The notes: a model not told the origin generated them from the letters alone. Shown: positions 14,983 through 25,900, counted from the stretch's first letter. The stretch: 49,642 nucleotides of DNA from Desulfovibrio desulfuricans DSM 642 (GCF_000420465.1 NZ_ATUZ01000004.1:1-49642); one strand, 5' to 3'. Numbers and translations are program-made.

Positions 14983-16857
14983 TTGGCATTTTTGAGCATG
15001 CAGGGTGTTACCCTGAACCTCGGCGGCAAGCCGCTACTGGATTCGGCGGATTTTTCGGTTGAAGTGGGCGACAGGCTTTGCCTCGTGGGCCGCAACGGCG
15101 CGGGCAAGTCATCGCTGCTGGCGCTGCTCGGCGGGCAGATGGAGCCCAATTCCGGCATGATTATCCGCCCAGGCACGCTCATAGGCCAGATGCCGCAGGA
15201 TGTGCCGGAACGCTGGCGCGGCACGGTTTTTTCTCTGGTGGCGGAGGTTCTGGGCGAGGAGGGCACGGCCCTTGCCGCAGCCCATGCCGGGGCCGAGCAC
15301 AGCCTTGAGCTGAGCAGCGGCTGGGAGCGCTACGGTGATGTGCTTGCCGTCATCAATCATCTGGGGCTGGATCCCGATGCGGATTTTACCTCGCTCTCTG
15401 GCGGCACCAAGCGCCGCGTGGCTCTGGCGCGGGCGCTGATCTGCTCCGAAGACCTCATTCTGGACGAACCTACCAACCATCTGGATATCGCCACCATCAC
15501 CTGGCTGGAAGATTATTTGCTGCGCAAGGCCCGCACCCTGATTTTTGTCAGCCATGACCGGGCCTTTGCCAAGCGCCTCGCAACGCGTGTTGTGGAGATC
15601 GACCGGGGCAAGCTGCACAACTATTCCTGCGGATTCGACCGCTACCCCGAGCGGCGCGAGGAACGCCTTGCCGCCGAGGAGCGCGCCTTTGCACTGCAAG
15701 ACAAAAAACTTGCGCAGGAGGAAGTGTGGATTCGGCAGGGCATCAAGGCCCGCCGCACGCGCAACATGGGCCGGGTGCGTGCGCTTGTGGCTCTGCGGGC
15801 CGAGCGCGCCGAGCGGCGCGACAGGCAGGGCAACGTATGTATGGCCGCGCAGGAGGCTGGTCGCTCGGGCAAGCTGGTTATTGAGGCCGACAATATTTCA
15901 GTCGGCTACCCTGGTCAGCCGCCGCTTATCCGCAATTTTTCCACAATCATTCAGCGCGGCGACCGCGTGGGCCTGATTGGCGAAAACGGCACGGGCAAAA
16001 CATCGCTTATCCGCGTGTTGCTGGGCGAGCAGCAGCCCACAGAAGGCGAGGTGCGCCTCGGCACAAATCTGGAAATCAGCTATTTCGATCAGTTACGCGA
16101 AACGCTCGACCCGGAAGCCAGCGTCATGCACAGCGTTGCCGAGGGCAACGATGTGGTCACGGTGGGAGGCAGTACGCGCCATGTGGCAGGATATTTACAG
16201 GATTTTCTCTTCACTCCCGACCGCCTGCGCCTGCCGGTCAAGGTGCTCTCCGGCGGCGAGCGCAACCGCCTGCTGCTGGCAAAGCTCTTTACCCGGCCAT
16301 CCAACGTGCTGGTGCTGGACGAACCCACCAACGATCTTGATGCGGAAACCCTTGATCTCCTCGAAGAGCTGATTGCGGATTATTCCGGCACCGTGCTTGT
16401 GGTCAGCCATGACCGTAGTTTTCTGGATAATCTTGTCACCAGCGTCATCGCGCTGGAGGGCGACGGCATGGCCCACGAGTATGTTGGTGCCTATACCGAC
16501 TGGCTGCGCCAGCGCTCGATCCCTGCCCAGGAGCGCAAGCCGGAAGAAAAACCCGCCCGCACAAACCAGCGCCTCGCCTCGGACAAGCCCCGCAGACGCA
16601 GCTTTAAGGAACAGCGGGAATTTGAACAACTGGGCAAGGAGCTGGAAGGCCTGCCGGAGCGCATGGACGCTCTGGAGCAGGAGCAGAAAACTCTGGAAGC
16701 AACACTTGCCGATCCGGAACTGTTCGCCCGCGATCCAGATGCTTTTGCCAAAATCACAGACCGGCTGGTGGCGCTGGAAACCGAACAAACCGAACTGCTG
16801 CTGCGCTGGGAATTTGCGGAGCAGCGCCTGCAAGAGCTTGGTGAACTGGCCGGATAG
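14983..16857 (+). CDS. uup: ABC-F family ATPase Uup
   Basis: The TTG at 14983 is preferred as start: GGAG is six to seven bases upstream and it yields MAFLSMQGVTLNLGG, the normal Uup N-terminus. The ATG at 14998 is too far from that site, and an ATG at 14851 would add an unrelated 44-residue tail. The 624-residue protein has two ABC domains: Walker A GRNGAGKSS and GENGTGKTS, signatures LSGGTKRRVAL and LSGGERNRLLL, and Walker B LILDEPTNHLDI and VLVLDEPTNDLDAE. The domains are joined by a basic linker, and a charged C-terminal coiled coil follows. Soluble ABC-F proteins act on ribosomes or, for Uup, on branched DNA and transposon excision. It is followed by a terminator. Confidence 0.93.
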   Translation: MAFLSMQGVTLNLGGKPLLDSADFSVEVGDRLCLVGRNGAGKSSLLALLGGQMEPNSGMIIRPGTLIGQMPQDVPERWRGTVFSLVAEVLGEEGTALAAAHAGAEHSLELSSGWERYGDVLAVINHLGLDPDADFTSLSGGTKRRVALARALICSEDLILDEPTNHLDIATITWLEDYLLRKARTLIFVSHDRAFAKRLATRVVEIDRGKLHNYSCGFDRYPERREERLAAEERAFALQDKKLAQEEVWIRQGIKARRTRNMGRVRALVALRAERAERRDRQGNVCMAAQEAGRSGKLVIEADNISVGYPGQPPLIRNFSTIIQRGDRVGLIGENGTGKTSLIRVLLGEQQPTEGEVRLGTNLEISYFDQLRETLDPEASVMHSVAEGNDVVTVGGSTRHVAGYLQDFLFTPDRLRLPVKVLSGGERNRLLLAKLFTRPSNVLVLDEPTNDLDAETLDLLEELIADYSGTVLVVSHDRSFLDNLVTSVIALEGDGMAHEYVGAYTDWLRQRSIPAQERKPEEKPARTNQRLASDKPRRRSFKEQREFEQLGKELEGLPERMDALEQEQKTLEATLADPELFARDPDAFAKITDRLVALETEQTELLLRWEFAEQRLQELGELAG

Positions 16858-16880
16858 GGCGGACTCCCCAGCCAGCGTCA

Positions 16881-16928
16881 GCCCGCATGTATGGTGCAAT
16901 GCCGTACATGCGGCTCCAGTCTTTTTTT
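16881..16928 (+). terminator. terminator after uup
   Basis: CCGCATGTATGG (16883-16894) pairs with CCGTACATGCGG (16902-16913) with one G-T wobble, followed by a seven-T run at 16922-16928. Confidence 0.8.
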
Positions 16929-17490
16929 CGAGTTAAGCAGCCTCCCCCCCCGTACCATTCTGCACTCTTACCGGAGTGCAGCTTCCGCAATTATGCGTTC
17001 GCTATGTGAAAGCATGCTCCCGGTCATCTGCGACGTTATATCACACGTGACTATCATGGGCACGTGTGAGCTTGAAGCGCGCATGCTTTCTTTTGTTGCT
17101 GTAGTGGGAAGTTTTAATACTCGTTATTTTGTTCAGTCTGACATTAGTTATTTTGTTTATTTCCAAAAAAATTATTTTTTCAACTAATAAAAAATTTAAT
17201 GCATCCGTTATGTCTCAAACAAGGTTGATGCTATGGTCAATGTATGGGGCGGTGAATCTCTAGCGATTTTTTTAATTTTATTAAACAGACTACTCAAGAA
17301 TGGGTAGGCTCTTTGACCTCGATTTAAAAGATAGGAAGCTAACGTATTTCTTTAGTGGCAGTTGCATTTAAATTTGTATAATTATATATAAAAGTTATTA
17401 ATGTCCCTGTTGAGTTGTTTAGCCTGCATTTTTATCGAGACAGTTTTTGCTTCCTGAAAATCGACAATCGACTACATTAGAGGATATGTC
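16929..17490. other. intergenic region before the chemoreceptor gene
   Basis: About 560 bases without a convincing gene, becoming AT-rich toward 17490. TATAAT at 17377-17382 is a possible -10 element for the chemoreceptor gene, but the -35 partner is poor. No sigma-28 type flagellar promoter was recognised. Confidence 0.4.
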
Positions 17491-19221
17491 ATGGCTATTG
17501 CATCAGGAACAAGCCTTTCATTCCGGTTGTTTTCTTCTGCTGTCGTGCTGATGTGCGGTGGCGCAGCATCATTCACATATGGCGTTATTTCTAATGCATC
17601 GTTTATAATACACGGTGCATTATTTTTATTGGCGGCCACGGCTGGTCTTTTTTTAATATGGACGGTCTATAAGCAGCTGATACTTCCTTTACGCAGCATA
17701 CGGGATTACGCACAAGAGATCGCCAGTGGCCGCCCCGCAGCATATCCAGCGTGTTCCATGCCCAAAGAATACTCAGACCTGCGCGAAAGTATTTGCACTA
17801 TGGTCGCCTCGCTGGATCAGGCCCTTAAAGATGCCCGACATAAAGGCGATGAAGCGCACCGGCTCGCGGCAGACAGCGAGCTTGCATTGCAGGAAAGCCG
17901 CGCTGCGGAAGCGCAGGTGCGGCAACTGCTCAATGACATGCGTACCGCTTCGCAAAAAGCGGCCACTGCATCCTCGAGTATTTTTTCCGGTATCCGCGAA
18001 CTTGGTCAAAACATGGAGAATGTGGATCGCGATGTGGTGCATCAGCGGGAAAGAATGCATGAAGCCTCGCAAGCCATAGAGCAGATTAATTCCGCCATTC
18101 AGAGTATAGCGCTCAATACCGTTAAAGCTGCAGATGACGCTGCGTTGGCGCAGCAGGGGGCTGTGTCGGGCGCACAAGGGGTGCGCTCGGCAGTTCTTTC
18201 TATTGATCAGGTTAAGGAGCGTATTCTGCTGCTCAAGGAAACCATGACCCATCTTGGGCAACAGGCCGAGGGCATTGGAGCTGTGCTTGGAGTTATTTCC
18301 GACATCGCGGATCAAACAAATCTGTTGGCCCTGAACGCCGCCATTGAGGCCGCCAGGGCAGGCGAAGCCGGCCGCGGATTCGCCGTGGTCGCCGACGAAG
18401 TGCGGAAGCTCGCGGAAAAGACAATGAAGGCCACCAGCGAGGTCGGCGAGTCATTGAGAAATATTCAGGCCAAGGCGCGCGAAAATGTTCAGGCTGTGGA
18501 TGCCGCTGCGCAAGATATTGTTACAAGCGCAAGCGCCGCCGAACAGGCCGCTGAAGATGTGGACAGGATTGCGGGATTTGTTCAGCAGGCCGCCAACGAA
18601 GTCTCTGCCATCGCGGCGTCCAGTCAGGCGCAGACCGCGGCGAGTGAAGATGTTCGCAGAGGTGCGGCTGAAGTCAACACCATCGCAAAGGAAACGGCGG
18701 AGCACGTCAATAATTCCATTCGCGTGCTTGTGGAAATATCTGGTCAGGCAGAAGAACTGGACGCCATCGTCAGCGCCATGGGGCAGGGAAATCTTGGCGG
18801 CGTTGTAGATTCTGACCAGCTTATATGCTGGACAAACGATCTTTCTGTAGGGGTTGCAAAGATAGATGAGCAGCACAAGGCTCTTGTGGCCCTTATCAAT
18901 GAGCTGAATTCCGCCATGCGGCAACGCCGTTCAGAAGAGGTGCTTACAGGCGTGCTGGACAGGCTGAAGCAATACACGGTAAAGCATTTTGCCACGGAAG
19001 AAGAATTTTTTGACCGCTATGGCTACGCAGAAGCGCCTGCGCACAAAAAAGCGCACCGTGATCTGGTAGAAAAAGTTCTGGCCTTTGAGCAGGAGCTTAA
19101 AAGTGGTCGAGCCAAGGTCACCATGGAAATCATGCGTTTTTTGAAAGAGTGGCTCGTGGGCCATATTATGGGTACGGATAAACGCTATGGCCCATTTCTC
19201 AATGGCAAGGGCGTGCAGTGA
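17491..19221 (+). CDS. methyl-accepting chemotaxis protein with C-terminal hemerythrin domain
   Basis: A 576-residue receptor. Two membrane segments (about 10-30 and 36-60) flank almost no periplasmic loop. A HAMP-like segment and coiled coil follow. The signalling tip, with [20 protein letters not shown] and [14 protein letters not shown], is near residues 272-312. Residues about 447-570 form a bacteriohemerythrin domain with the expected di-iron ligands: H in DEQHK, H and E in [10 protein letters not shown], two H in HKKAHRD, and H plus D in [10 protein letters not shown]. The inferred role is sensing O2 (or NO) by the cytoplasmic di-iron site and passing it to CheA for aerotaxis. Desulfovibrio DcrH has the same fusion but a large periplasmic domain. 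Confidence 0.93.
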   Translation: MAIASGTSLSFRLFSSAVVLMCGGAASFTYGVISNASFIIHGALFLLAATAGLFLIWTVYKQLILPLRSIRDYAQEIASGRPAAYPACSMPKEYSDLRESICTMVASLDQALKDARHKGDEAHRLAADSELALQESRAAEAQVRQLLNDMRTASQKAATASSSIFSGIRELGQNMENVDRDVVHQRERMHEASQAIEQINSAIQSIALNTVKAADDAALAQQGAVSGAQGVRSAVLSIDQVKERILLLKETMTHLGQQAEGIGAVLGVISDIADQTNLLALNAAIEAARAGEAGRGFAVVADEVRKLAEKTMKATSEVGESLRNIQAKARENVQAVDAAAQDIVTSASAAEQAAEDVDRIAGFVQQAANEVSAIAASSQAQTAASEDVRRGAAEVNTIAKETAEHVNNSIRVLVEISGQAEELDAIVSAMGQGNLGGVVDSDQLICWTNDLSVGVAKIDEQHKALVALINELNSAMRQRRSEEVLTGVLDRLKQYTVKHFATEEEFFDRYGYAEAPAHKKAHRDLVEKVLAFEQELKSGRAKVTMEIMRFLKEWLVGHIMGTDKRYGPFLNGKGVQ

Positions 19222-19253
19222 CAGTAGCCTGAAAAGCAAACTCTGATATGTGC

Positions 19254-19290
19254 AAAAAGAGCCGGAGTATGGTCTGCCCCGGCTCTTTTT
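19254..19290 (+). terminator. terminator after the chemoreceptor gene
   Basis: AAAAAGAGCCGG (19254-19265) and CCGGCTCTTTTT (19279-19290) form a perfect 12-bp stem ending in a T-run. Confidence 0.87.
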
Positions 19291-19428
19291 GTTTACAAGT
19301 TCGGGGCGCGTTGTGTGAGTATTCGCGAAAAGATTTTTCGGCTCAGGGCATTAACGGCGACACGCTAAAGTTGATAAGCCACTGAAACAAGCCAATATAG
19401 CAAAAAAGAAGATATCGGAGTGCAAGCA

Positions 19429-20211
19429 ATGCAAATATCAACTGACGGAATCAACTGGTTTTATACAACAAAAGGGCAGGGGGAACCTCTTCTTTTTTTG
19501 CACGGCGGGCTGGATACCTGCGAAAATTACGTAACTCTGCTGGCGGAACTGGCAAAGGACTTCCGTGTTGTCGCTGTTGACCGGCGCGGGCACGGCAGAA
19601 CAGCGGATACAGACGCGCCTTTTGCGTATGGCCTGATGGCGGAGGAACTGATTTCTTTCACACAGGCGCTTGATCTGCCGCCTTTTCACATTGTTGGCTA
19701 CAGCGATGGGGCGAACCTCGGCTTGCATATGGCAAGCCGCCTGCCGGGCAAGGTAAAGAGCCTCATTGCCATATCAGCCAATTATCTTGGCGTGTCGGGG
19801 ATGTCGCAAGGTTGGCTGGAAACGGTTGAAGTATTGTCTGCGGATTTTGTTCAGGAGCATATGCCGGAAGTTGCGCAGCAGTATGCCGAGCTGAACCCAG
19901 CTCCAATGCTTGAGAGCTTTATCAGTAAGACAAAAGAGCTGTGGAGCAGGGATTGCGTTGTTGAAGTTGAAGTTTTGCAAGCCCTGCAAACGCCAACGCT
20001 CATTGTGGGCGGCGATCGGGATATCGTTTTGCCAGAGCAGCTTGTGGACATGAAAAAACTGATCCCGGATGCCTCCCTGCTTATGCTGCCATATTGCGGA
20101 CATTTTGTTTTTCAGGATTTTGCCTGGAGCAACACTGCGGCCTCAGCCGTAGCCGTGTTCAAGGATTTTTTGACAACACGCTTCAGCGCGCATAATGCGG
20201 ATTTTTTCTGA
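19429..20211 (+). CDS. alpha/beta hydrolase
   Basis: The ATG at 19429 is preferred: GGAG at 19417-19420 lies eight bases upstream, whereas the GTG at 19420 overlaps that site. The 260-residue protein has the alpha/beta hydrolase fold: oxyanion HGGLD, DRRGHGRT after strand 4, nucleophile elbow GYSDGA, acid in GGDRDIVLP and catalytic His in YCGHFVFQ. There is no signal peptide, so it is cytoplasmic. The substrate is unknown, and similar proteins are annotated as hydrolases or lactonases. It is followed 23 bases later by a PAP2 phosphatase gene. Confidence 0.88.
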   Translation: MQISTDGINWFYTTKGQGEPLLFLHGGLDTCENYVTLLAELAKDFRVVAVDRRGHGRTADTDAPFAYGLMAEELISFTQALDLPPFHIVGYSDGANLGLHMASRLPGKVKSLIAISANYLGVSGMSQGWLETVEVLSADFVQEHMPEVAQQYAELNPAPMLESFISKTKELWSRDCVVEVEVLQALQTPTLIVGGDRDIVLPEQLVDMKKLIPDASLLMLPYCGHFVFQDFAWSNTAASAVAVFKDFLTTRFSAHNADFF

Positions 20212-20234
20212 CCTGTTGTATCCCGGTATAGAGC

Positions 20235-20792
20235 ATGATTGCACTGAATCACCAGATTTTTCTTGCTGTTAACGCCAGCGATGCGGCATCCCCCTTTGCA
20301 GTGTGGGTAGGGGGCGCGCTGGCAGAGTGGCCCATAGGTATCACTGTGGTGTTGACTCTGCTGGCTGTTGTGCGGCAAAAGCCGCGCGGGTTTGCCGTTG
20401 CTCTGGCTTTACGCGTGGTTTTGACCGTGACGGTGGCCATGGGTTCAGCCTGCCTGATCCGAATATTTCACTATAATCCCCGGCCCTTTGTGCTGGGGCT
20501 TGGGCGAATGCTGATTGCCCACGAACCCACATCATCCTTTCCCAGTTTGCACGCCACTTTTTTGTTTTCGATGGCGTTTGCGCTGCTTCTGCAAAAGGGT
20601 TCGCGTGGCATTGCACTGTTTGTCATGCTGCTGGGGTTCATCACGGCCTGGGCCAGAATCTTTGTGGGGGTGCATTATCCGCTGGATATGGCGGGGGCAT
20701 TTTTGACGGCTTGCCTTGCCGCCGTGGCGGTAAATTTCTGCTTTCAGCGAGCCAGAGGCGGCTGGGCTGTAAAAAACGGGGGAGCAGGTTAG
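20235..20792 (+). CDS. PAP2-family phosphatase, BcrC/undecaprenyl-diphosphatase-like
   Basis: This 185-residue membrane protein has the three phosphatase motifs of the PAP2 superfamily: FHYNPRPF (motif 1 tail), SFPSLHAT (motif 2, PSxH) and ARIFVGVHYPLDM (motif 3, R.....H...D). About five membrane segments surround them. Length and layout match BcrC-type enzymes, which dephosphorylate undecaprenyl diphosphate to recycle the carrier for cell-wall and surface-glycan synthesis. It may be co-transcribed with the hydrolase upstream. A lipid A or PgpB-like phosphatase is the alternative. Confidence 0.85.
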   Translation: MIALNHQIFLAVNASDAASPFAVWVGGALAEWPIGITVVLTLLAVVRQKPRGFAVALALRVVLTVTVAMGSACLIRIFHYNPRPFVLGLGRMLIAHEPTSSFPSLHATFLFSMAFALLLQKGSRGIALFVMLLGFITAWARIFVGVHYPLDMAGAFLTACLAAVAVNFCFQRARGGWAVKNGGAG

Positions 20793-20830
20793 AGCCTTTA
20801 CTGGCGGGCATGCGGCTGATTTTTCTGACA

Positions 20831-20868
20831 CCATTAAAAAAGGCGGGTTTCCCCGCCTTTTTTAATGG
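20831..20868. terminator. bidirectional terminator between convergent genes
   Basis: CCATTAAAAAAGGCGGG (20831-20847) and CCCGCCTTTTTTAATGG (20852-20868) form a perfect 17-bp stem with a 4-base loop. It lies between the PAP2 gene and the convergent diguanylate cyclase gene and can serve both. Confidence 0.9.
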
Positions 20869-20896
20869 TGCGCAAGTGCGGGCCATTGCCCCGGCG

Positions 20897-21973
20897 CTAG
20901 ACAGCCTTGTGATTTTCCTCGTCCAGAATCAGGTATTGATCGTTGGCCTTTAACACCACCGCGCGTGAACGGGCATTGTGCTTGGCGTGGTACAGGGCTT
21001 TGTCCGCCCGGTCAAAAAGCTGTTCTGCCGTTTGGATTCGCGGCGCTTTGGCATCCAGCAAAGCTATGCCGGCGCTGACAGTAATGTGCAGGTTGTTTTT
21101 TTCAACATTGCCTTCCGTATCGCGGATAAGCAGGTTGAAATTTTTGATGGCCTTGCAAAAACGGCTGATGATTTCGGGCAACATATGCGCGCTGGCCCCG
21201 GAGGCCACAAGGGCAAACTCATCGCCGCCAAAGCGCGCTGCCAGGGCATCTGTCTCTGTATCAATTTCTTCGCGCGCCCTGCGGAGGTGCGAGCCAACAA
21301 CCTTAAGCACCTGATCGCCGATAAGGTGGCCGTAGGTGTCGTTAAAGGTTTTGAAGTGGTCGATATCAAAGAGGGCCAGGGCAAGGGGGTGCCCTTCTTC
21401 GTGCCACCGGGCCGTAGAATTTTTGATAAAAAGATCAAGGCTCAGGCGGTTGGCAACCTGAGTCAGGGGGTCAATGAAGGCGAGGTTTTCAAGGTTGCAG
21501 ATGTCTTCCTCAAAAAGAACCTTGACCCGGTGAAAGGCTGATTGCAGCTTTTCAAGCATGACGGTGCCATCGCCGTTTTCCGCCACAATGGAAAGGCTTT
21601 CTTTTTCAAGGTGGGCAATGTCGCCGTAGCGCGAAGACAGCTTGATGAAAAACTGGTCTATGATGGAAGACGTTTCGTGAACCATGCTGTCGAGCTGATT
21701 CACAATTGGCTTGCTGAATATTTCACTGCACTTGCGGATTGTGGAAACAAGCTGTTCATCAGAGTAGTGTCTGTTTTTCAACAGTTCTTCCATCTGCGCG
21801 AGAATGGCAATTTTTTGTTCTTCATCAAGAAAATGATAGTCCTTCATTTCCCTGAAAAAAAGCAGCAGGGAACGCCAACGCGTTTCTGGCGGAACACCTG
21901 CTTTGTCAAACATATCAAATAATTTGAGATATGTATTTTTGCAGTTAACAGAAGACTCTTTGGATTTCACCAT
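20897..21973 (-). CDS. diguanylate cyclase (GGDEF), soluble
   Basis: A 358-residue cytoplasmic protein. The N-terminal 180 residues are helical and unlike any sensor I recognise. The GGDEF domain begins at NLAFIDPLTQVANRLSLD, carries ALFDIDHFKTFNDTYGH and the active site RFGGDEF near residue 245, and ends with ADKALYHAKHNARS. It should make c-di-GMP from two GTP. The five-residue-upstream inhibitory site is TETD rather than RxxD, so product inhibition is probably weak. It stands alone, shares a bidirectional terminator with the PAP2 gene, and lies upstream of flagellar genes on the same strand. Confidence 0.9.
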   Translation of the reverse strand: MVKSKESSVNCKNTYLKLFDMFDKAGVPPETRWRSLLLFFREMKDYHFLDEEQKIAILAQMEELLKNRHYSDEQLVSTIRKCSEIFSKPIVNQLDSMVHETSSIIDQFFIKLSSRYGDIAHLEKESLSIVAENGDGTVMLEKLQSAFHRVKVLFEEDICNLENLAFIDPLTQVANRLSLDLFIKNSTARWHEEGHPLALALFDIDHFKTFNDTYGHLIGDQVLKVVGSHLRRAREEIDTETDALAARFGGDEFALVASGASAHMLPEIISRFCKAIKNFNLLIRDTEGNVEKNNLHITVSAGIALLDAKAPRIQTAEQLFDRADKALYHAKHNARSRAVVLKANDQYLILDEENHKAV

Positions 21974-22155
21974 GGCGCTTGTTTCGCAGTGCAGTAAAAT
22001 ATGGATAAACTTTGAGCGGATGCTCTTTAAAAATTTTGTGAAGACTAGCTTCTCTGGATAAGCCTGTCAAAGAGGATAATAATCGATTTCCCAAAGCAGC
22101 ATTGCCGTCTTTTGCCATACACATCGGTGGTATTTTTCGGCAGACTGCATGTCAG

Positions 22156-22195
22156 CGCAAAAAGCGGCGGCACGTACGTGCCGCCGCTTTTTGCG
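22156..22195. terminator. 40-base perfect palindrome, terminator after fliS
   Basis: CGCAAAAAGCGGCGGCACGT (22156-22175) is followed directly by its exact reverse complement (22176-22195). The hairpin has A- and T-runs near its ends and lies 46 bases past the fliS stop on the minus strand. Confidence 0.85.
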
Positions 22196-22240
22196 TAATG
22201 CTGCTATCCGCCTCCCTGTTCAGGGCAAGGCTGGGTTATG

Positions 22241-22888
22241 CTAGGGTTTGCCGTAAGCGCCGGGCAGGCGCGGCTGTGGCGCTGCCGCCTGCGGCGCGGC
22301 CTGGTCAAAAGACTGCACATGCGCGCGCTGGGCATCGGCCGTCTGGCTGGGTGCCTCAGCCGCAGGGGCTGCAGGGCGCATGGCGCTACGGCCATAGGCC
22401 GCCTGAGCATGGGAGCGCGGCACGGCGGTAACTGTTGACGGTATGACGGGCTGCACGGATCTGGTCATTGTCCCCAGGGGTTGCAGGCGGGTGGCGATAT
22501 CGTTGCTCGCCTGACGGGCCTCGGGGGTTTCAATAATCTGGGCATAGGCGCCACGCAGGCCCGAAAGGATAGATTCCACACTGTTGAGTGAATCCATATC
22601 CATTTTCAGGTTGGCGCGCAGCAAACGGGCCGTGCAGAGCAGGTACAGGTTGTTCAGGTTCACAGCCAGACTGCCGCCCTTGTCCATGTTCAAAGAAGCG
22701 GAAAGCTCGTTAATGATATCGATGACCTTGGAGATAAGGATGCCCTTTCCCGCATAGTCATTGGCAATCATTTTTGTGCGCGCCTGCTGTATGAATGTGA
22801 GTGCGCCGTCATAGAGCATGAGCAAAAGTTGCCCCTGATCCGTGGTGCCGACCTTGGTCTGAAAATATGCTTGCGCCGCTTTGTTCAT
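22241..22888 (-). CDS. fliS: flagellar export chaperone FliS with a long C-terminal extension
   Basis: Residues 1-125 are FliS: YFQTKVGTTDQGQLLLMLYDGALTFI at the N-terminus and helices with IINELSASLNMDKGGSLA and LNNLYLLCTARLLRANL. FliS binds the C-terminus of flagellin and holds it for export. The protein is 215 residues against about 130 for the family. The extra 85 residues are rich in Pro, Ala and Gln and look disordered. AAGGACAC precedes the ATG. It lies 54 bases after fliD on the same strand, the usual fliD-fliS order. Confidence 0.92.
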   Translation of the reverse strand: MNKAAQAYFQTKVGTTDQGQLLLMLYDGALTFIQQARTKMIANDYAGKGILISKVIDIINELSASLNMDKGGSLAVNLNNLYLLCTARLLRANLKMDMDSLNSVESILSGLRGAYAQIIETPEARQASNDIATRLQPLGTMTRSVQPVIPSTVTAVPRSHAQAAYGRSAMRPAAPAAEAPSQTADAQRAHVQSFDQAAPQAAAPQPRLPGAYGKP

Positions 22889-22942
22889 AGTGTGTCCTTA
22901 TGGCGGTGTTCTTTGGCTGGCCTTATTGTTGTTTCATGCAGG

Positions 22943-25900
22943 TTAGGAAGAACTGCTTGACGAACTGGAAAGCTGCTTGAGCTGTGACGTGAGCTGATCT
23001 TTCTGGGTATTGTATTTTTTAAGCAGGGTTTCAAGGTTGGCAAAATACTTTTTTTGCCGGGATTCCCACTGGTCAAGCCGGTCTTGTTCCTGGGTAATCT
23101 TTTTGTCGATATTTTCCATGATGCTCTGATAGTTGTTTTTCAGAATCATCAAGGCACCGTTTTTTGATTTAAGCGCAATGGCTGCGGACGTCTGCTCTGC
23201 GGTACTGGTGCCCGAGACGTTGACGGCCGTATAGGTCAGTTCGCTTTTGAGGAAGGTGCTGACCGTCTGAATCAGTCCTTCCTTGATGCGTACCTGGCCC
23301 GAGTGGTTGCCGGGGGTGAGGTTGTCTATCTGGAGCGCAAGGCCTCGCGCATCACCGGAAGCAACGCTGTAGTAATAGCCCGGCTGGCTTGTGTCGCGCG
23401 TTGCGGCCACGCCGCCAACCGTGACATTGGTAATATTGCCGCCAGCATCAACCGAGTAGTTCACATCGTAGGAACCACCCTTGGTGATGCCCGCAATGTG
23501 GCTGCCATAGCGAAAGTCAGAGCTGGTAGTCGTGCCGGTGCCGCTGGAACAGAAAAAATCCACAACATCCGAAAGGTTGCTGTTGATCATTTTTTCATAA
23601 TTGCTCTTGTCCATCTTCTGCAGCTCGGCAATGCCGGACGAAGGCGCAATTACCAAAAGCCCATAGTTGGAACTCGACTGGTCGGTTTCAACCTTGATGC
23701 CCATGTTGGCGAGGTTGGCAAGCACATCGCCCGACAGCACATCAGAGGCAGACGTCCGGCTGGCAAAACCAGGGGGCGCGCTGTTGACCAACGAAGTGAA
23801 GCGCGATTTGAACAGCTGCACGCCATAGTTGCCCTGCAGCAGGCCGCCTTTTTCTGCGGTCAGTTGCGAGGTGCTGTAGTTTTTGCTGGTCGTATTTTTG
23901 GGATCGTTGGTGGTGACGTCCTTGTTCGGGTCAAATTTTGTGTAATCATTGATGGTCATCAAGACAGAGTTCACGGAATCAAGAAACGTCTGAATGGATT
24001 TTTCCACCGAGGTGACGTCTGTATTGACCGTAATGGCTGCACTGCCTTTGTCCTGAATGGTAAAGACCACGCCCTCGATCACGTTGCTCACGCTGTTGGT
24101 GTCGGATTCCATGGTCAGGGGCCAGTTGTCCACCGTAAATTTGGCGTTGGCCGCACCGCGGATATTCCAGTTGGAGGACGATGTCACCTGGCCGGTAATG
24201 CCCGGACCGCTCAGGGAATCAATATTGTTGAGCTTGAGAAAATAACTGCCGGTCGTAGGCAGGGTGCCTGTTTGCAGGTCAATGGTTGTGGCCCCGTCCG
24301 CGCTTACCAGGGAGCCAGAAAGCCCCTCGGCTTTGACGGCGGCGATCACGTCCGCCATCTTGGAGCCGCCAGGAACGGAAAATGTTTTGGGCGTGGAGCT
24401 GCTATTGTCGGTATAGGTATAGGTCAGGGCCGGGGGCGTCTCCAGTGTGGAGCCTGCGGCCATGTTGGTAATGGTGGCCGTGGAGTCTGTCTTGACGGTG
24501 ATTCCATCCATGCCGCCGCCGGTGCCGCCAGCGCTCAGGTAGAATTTTTCCGTATTCGCAAAAGTTACGGTTTTGCCATCTCCACTTAATGTGCCGCCAA
24601 AAGACTGAAGCTGGGTCAGCAGATCCTGATAGGTTGCATCCTGCGCAATGGTCAGGCTTTGCGTGCCGCCATTGTTGTCAACAATGGTATAAGTAAAATT
24701 TTTTGTGCCGTCAGCGCTTGTGCCGCCAAGCTTTTGCGTGAGCTTGGCGCTGTCAAAGGTAATAGCCGTGCTGGCGGTAAAGCTCTGCGAACCGGAATCG
24801 CCCACCACCTTGGTGCCAAGCTTGGTCTGGTCGGCAACGACGGTTGAGGTCATCTTGCCAGAATCGCTGGCGCTGTCGGCAAAGCTAAGGGTTGCGCCGT
24901 TCACGTTGGAGAGGTTCAGCTCCCAGCCACCAGTGGCGTTGTTGTAGGTCATTTCCGCCGTGCTGGCGCCGGAAGCCTGGGCGATCTGCAATGCGGCATC
25001 CTTCATGGTGGTGCCGGCAGCAATGGTCAGGGTGCGTGTGCCAGTGGTGACGCCATCGTTGATGTTCAGATCAACAGTCAGGGCGCCCGTTAACTTGGTT
25101 GTTGTGGGCGTTGAGCCCATGGAAAATTTTGTGACCGGGGTGCTGAACGATGTCTGCGTACTGGTATCGCGCCGATACATGGCCTTGACGTCAGCAAGTT
25201 GCAGATTGCCGGAGCCGTCAATGCTGGCAACGCTGCGCCCAACCTGCGCATTAATGGCGGTTGCAAGATCCTGGTTGGTCTTGTCGCCGTTGATTTTGAC
25301 CGAAAATGTGTTGCCGTCCTCCATGATGAGGTCGTAGGCAAATTTTGTGGGGTTGGTGAGTGTGCTGTTCACATCCAGCACGCTGTTGGTCGACCATGTG
25401 GAGGATGCGCCAGATGCGCTCATGCCCACAAGGCCGGAGCTGTGAATGACCAGATCGTTGGCCGCGCCGGTACTCTTGCCAGCAACCTGAAAAACATAGC
25501 CGGAACTGGCCTGAACAATGCTGACCTTGATGCCGGGGTTGTCGGAAGAATTGTTGACCATACTCACAAAGGAATCGAGCGTGGTATTGGCCGGAACGGC
25601 CATGCTGTATTCCTTGCCAGCATAGCGGTATGAAAATGTCTGCGATGTGCCGGATGTATTGATGATGTCCGTCTTGCTGGTAAAGACGTGCCCGGTGTTG
25701 GCCCATATGGCGTTGCTCGCCACCTGGCTGACATTGATGGTATGCTGAACGTCGTCCGCAGAGGCGCTGGCAACAGCAGAAATAATATTGCTGTCGCTGC
25801 TGGTTACGTTCTTGGTAACAAAGCTGTTTTTGTTGGCAAGGGTTGCAAGCACATTGCTGGCGGTGCTGACCTGCTCAATAACTTTGTCAAAAGCATCATA

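Noticed and set aside
23303..24589. A 428-codon open frame on the plus strand within fliD
   Set aside because: Antisense shadow of fliD, with no domain and no ribosome-binding site.
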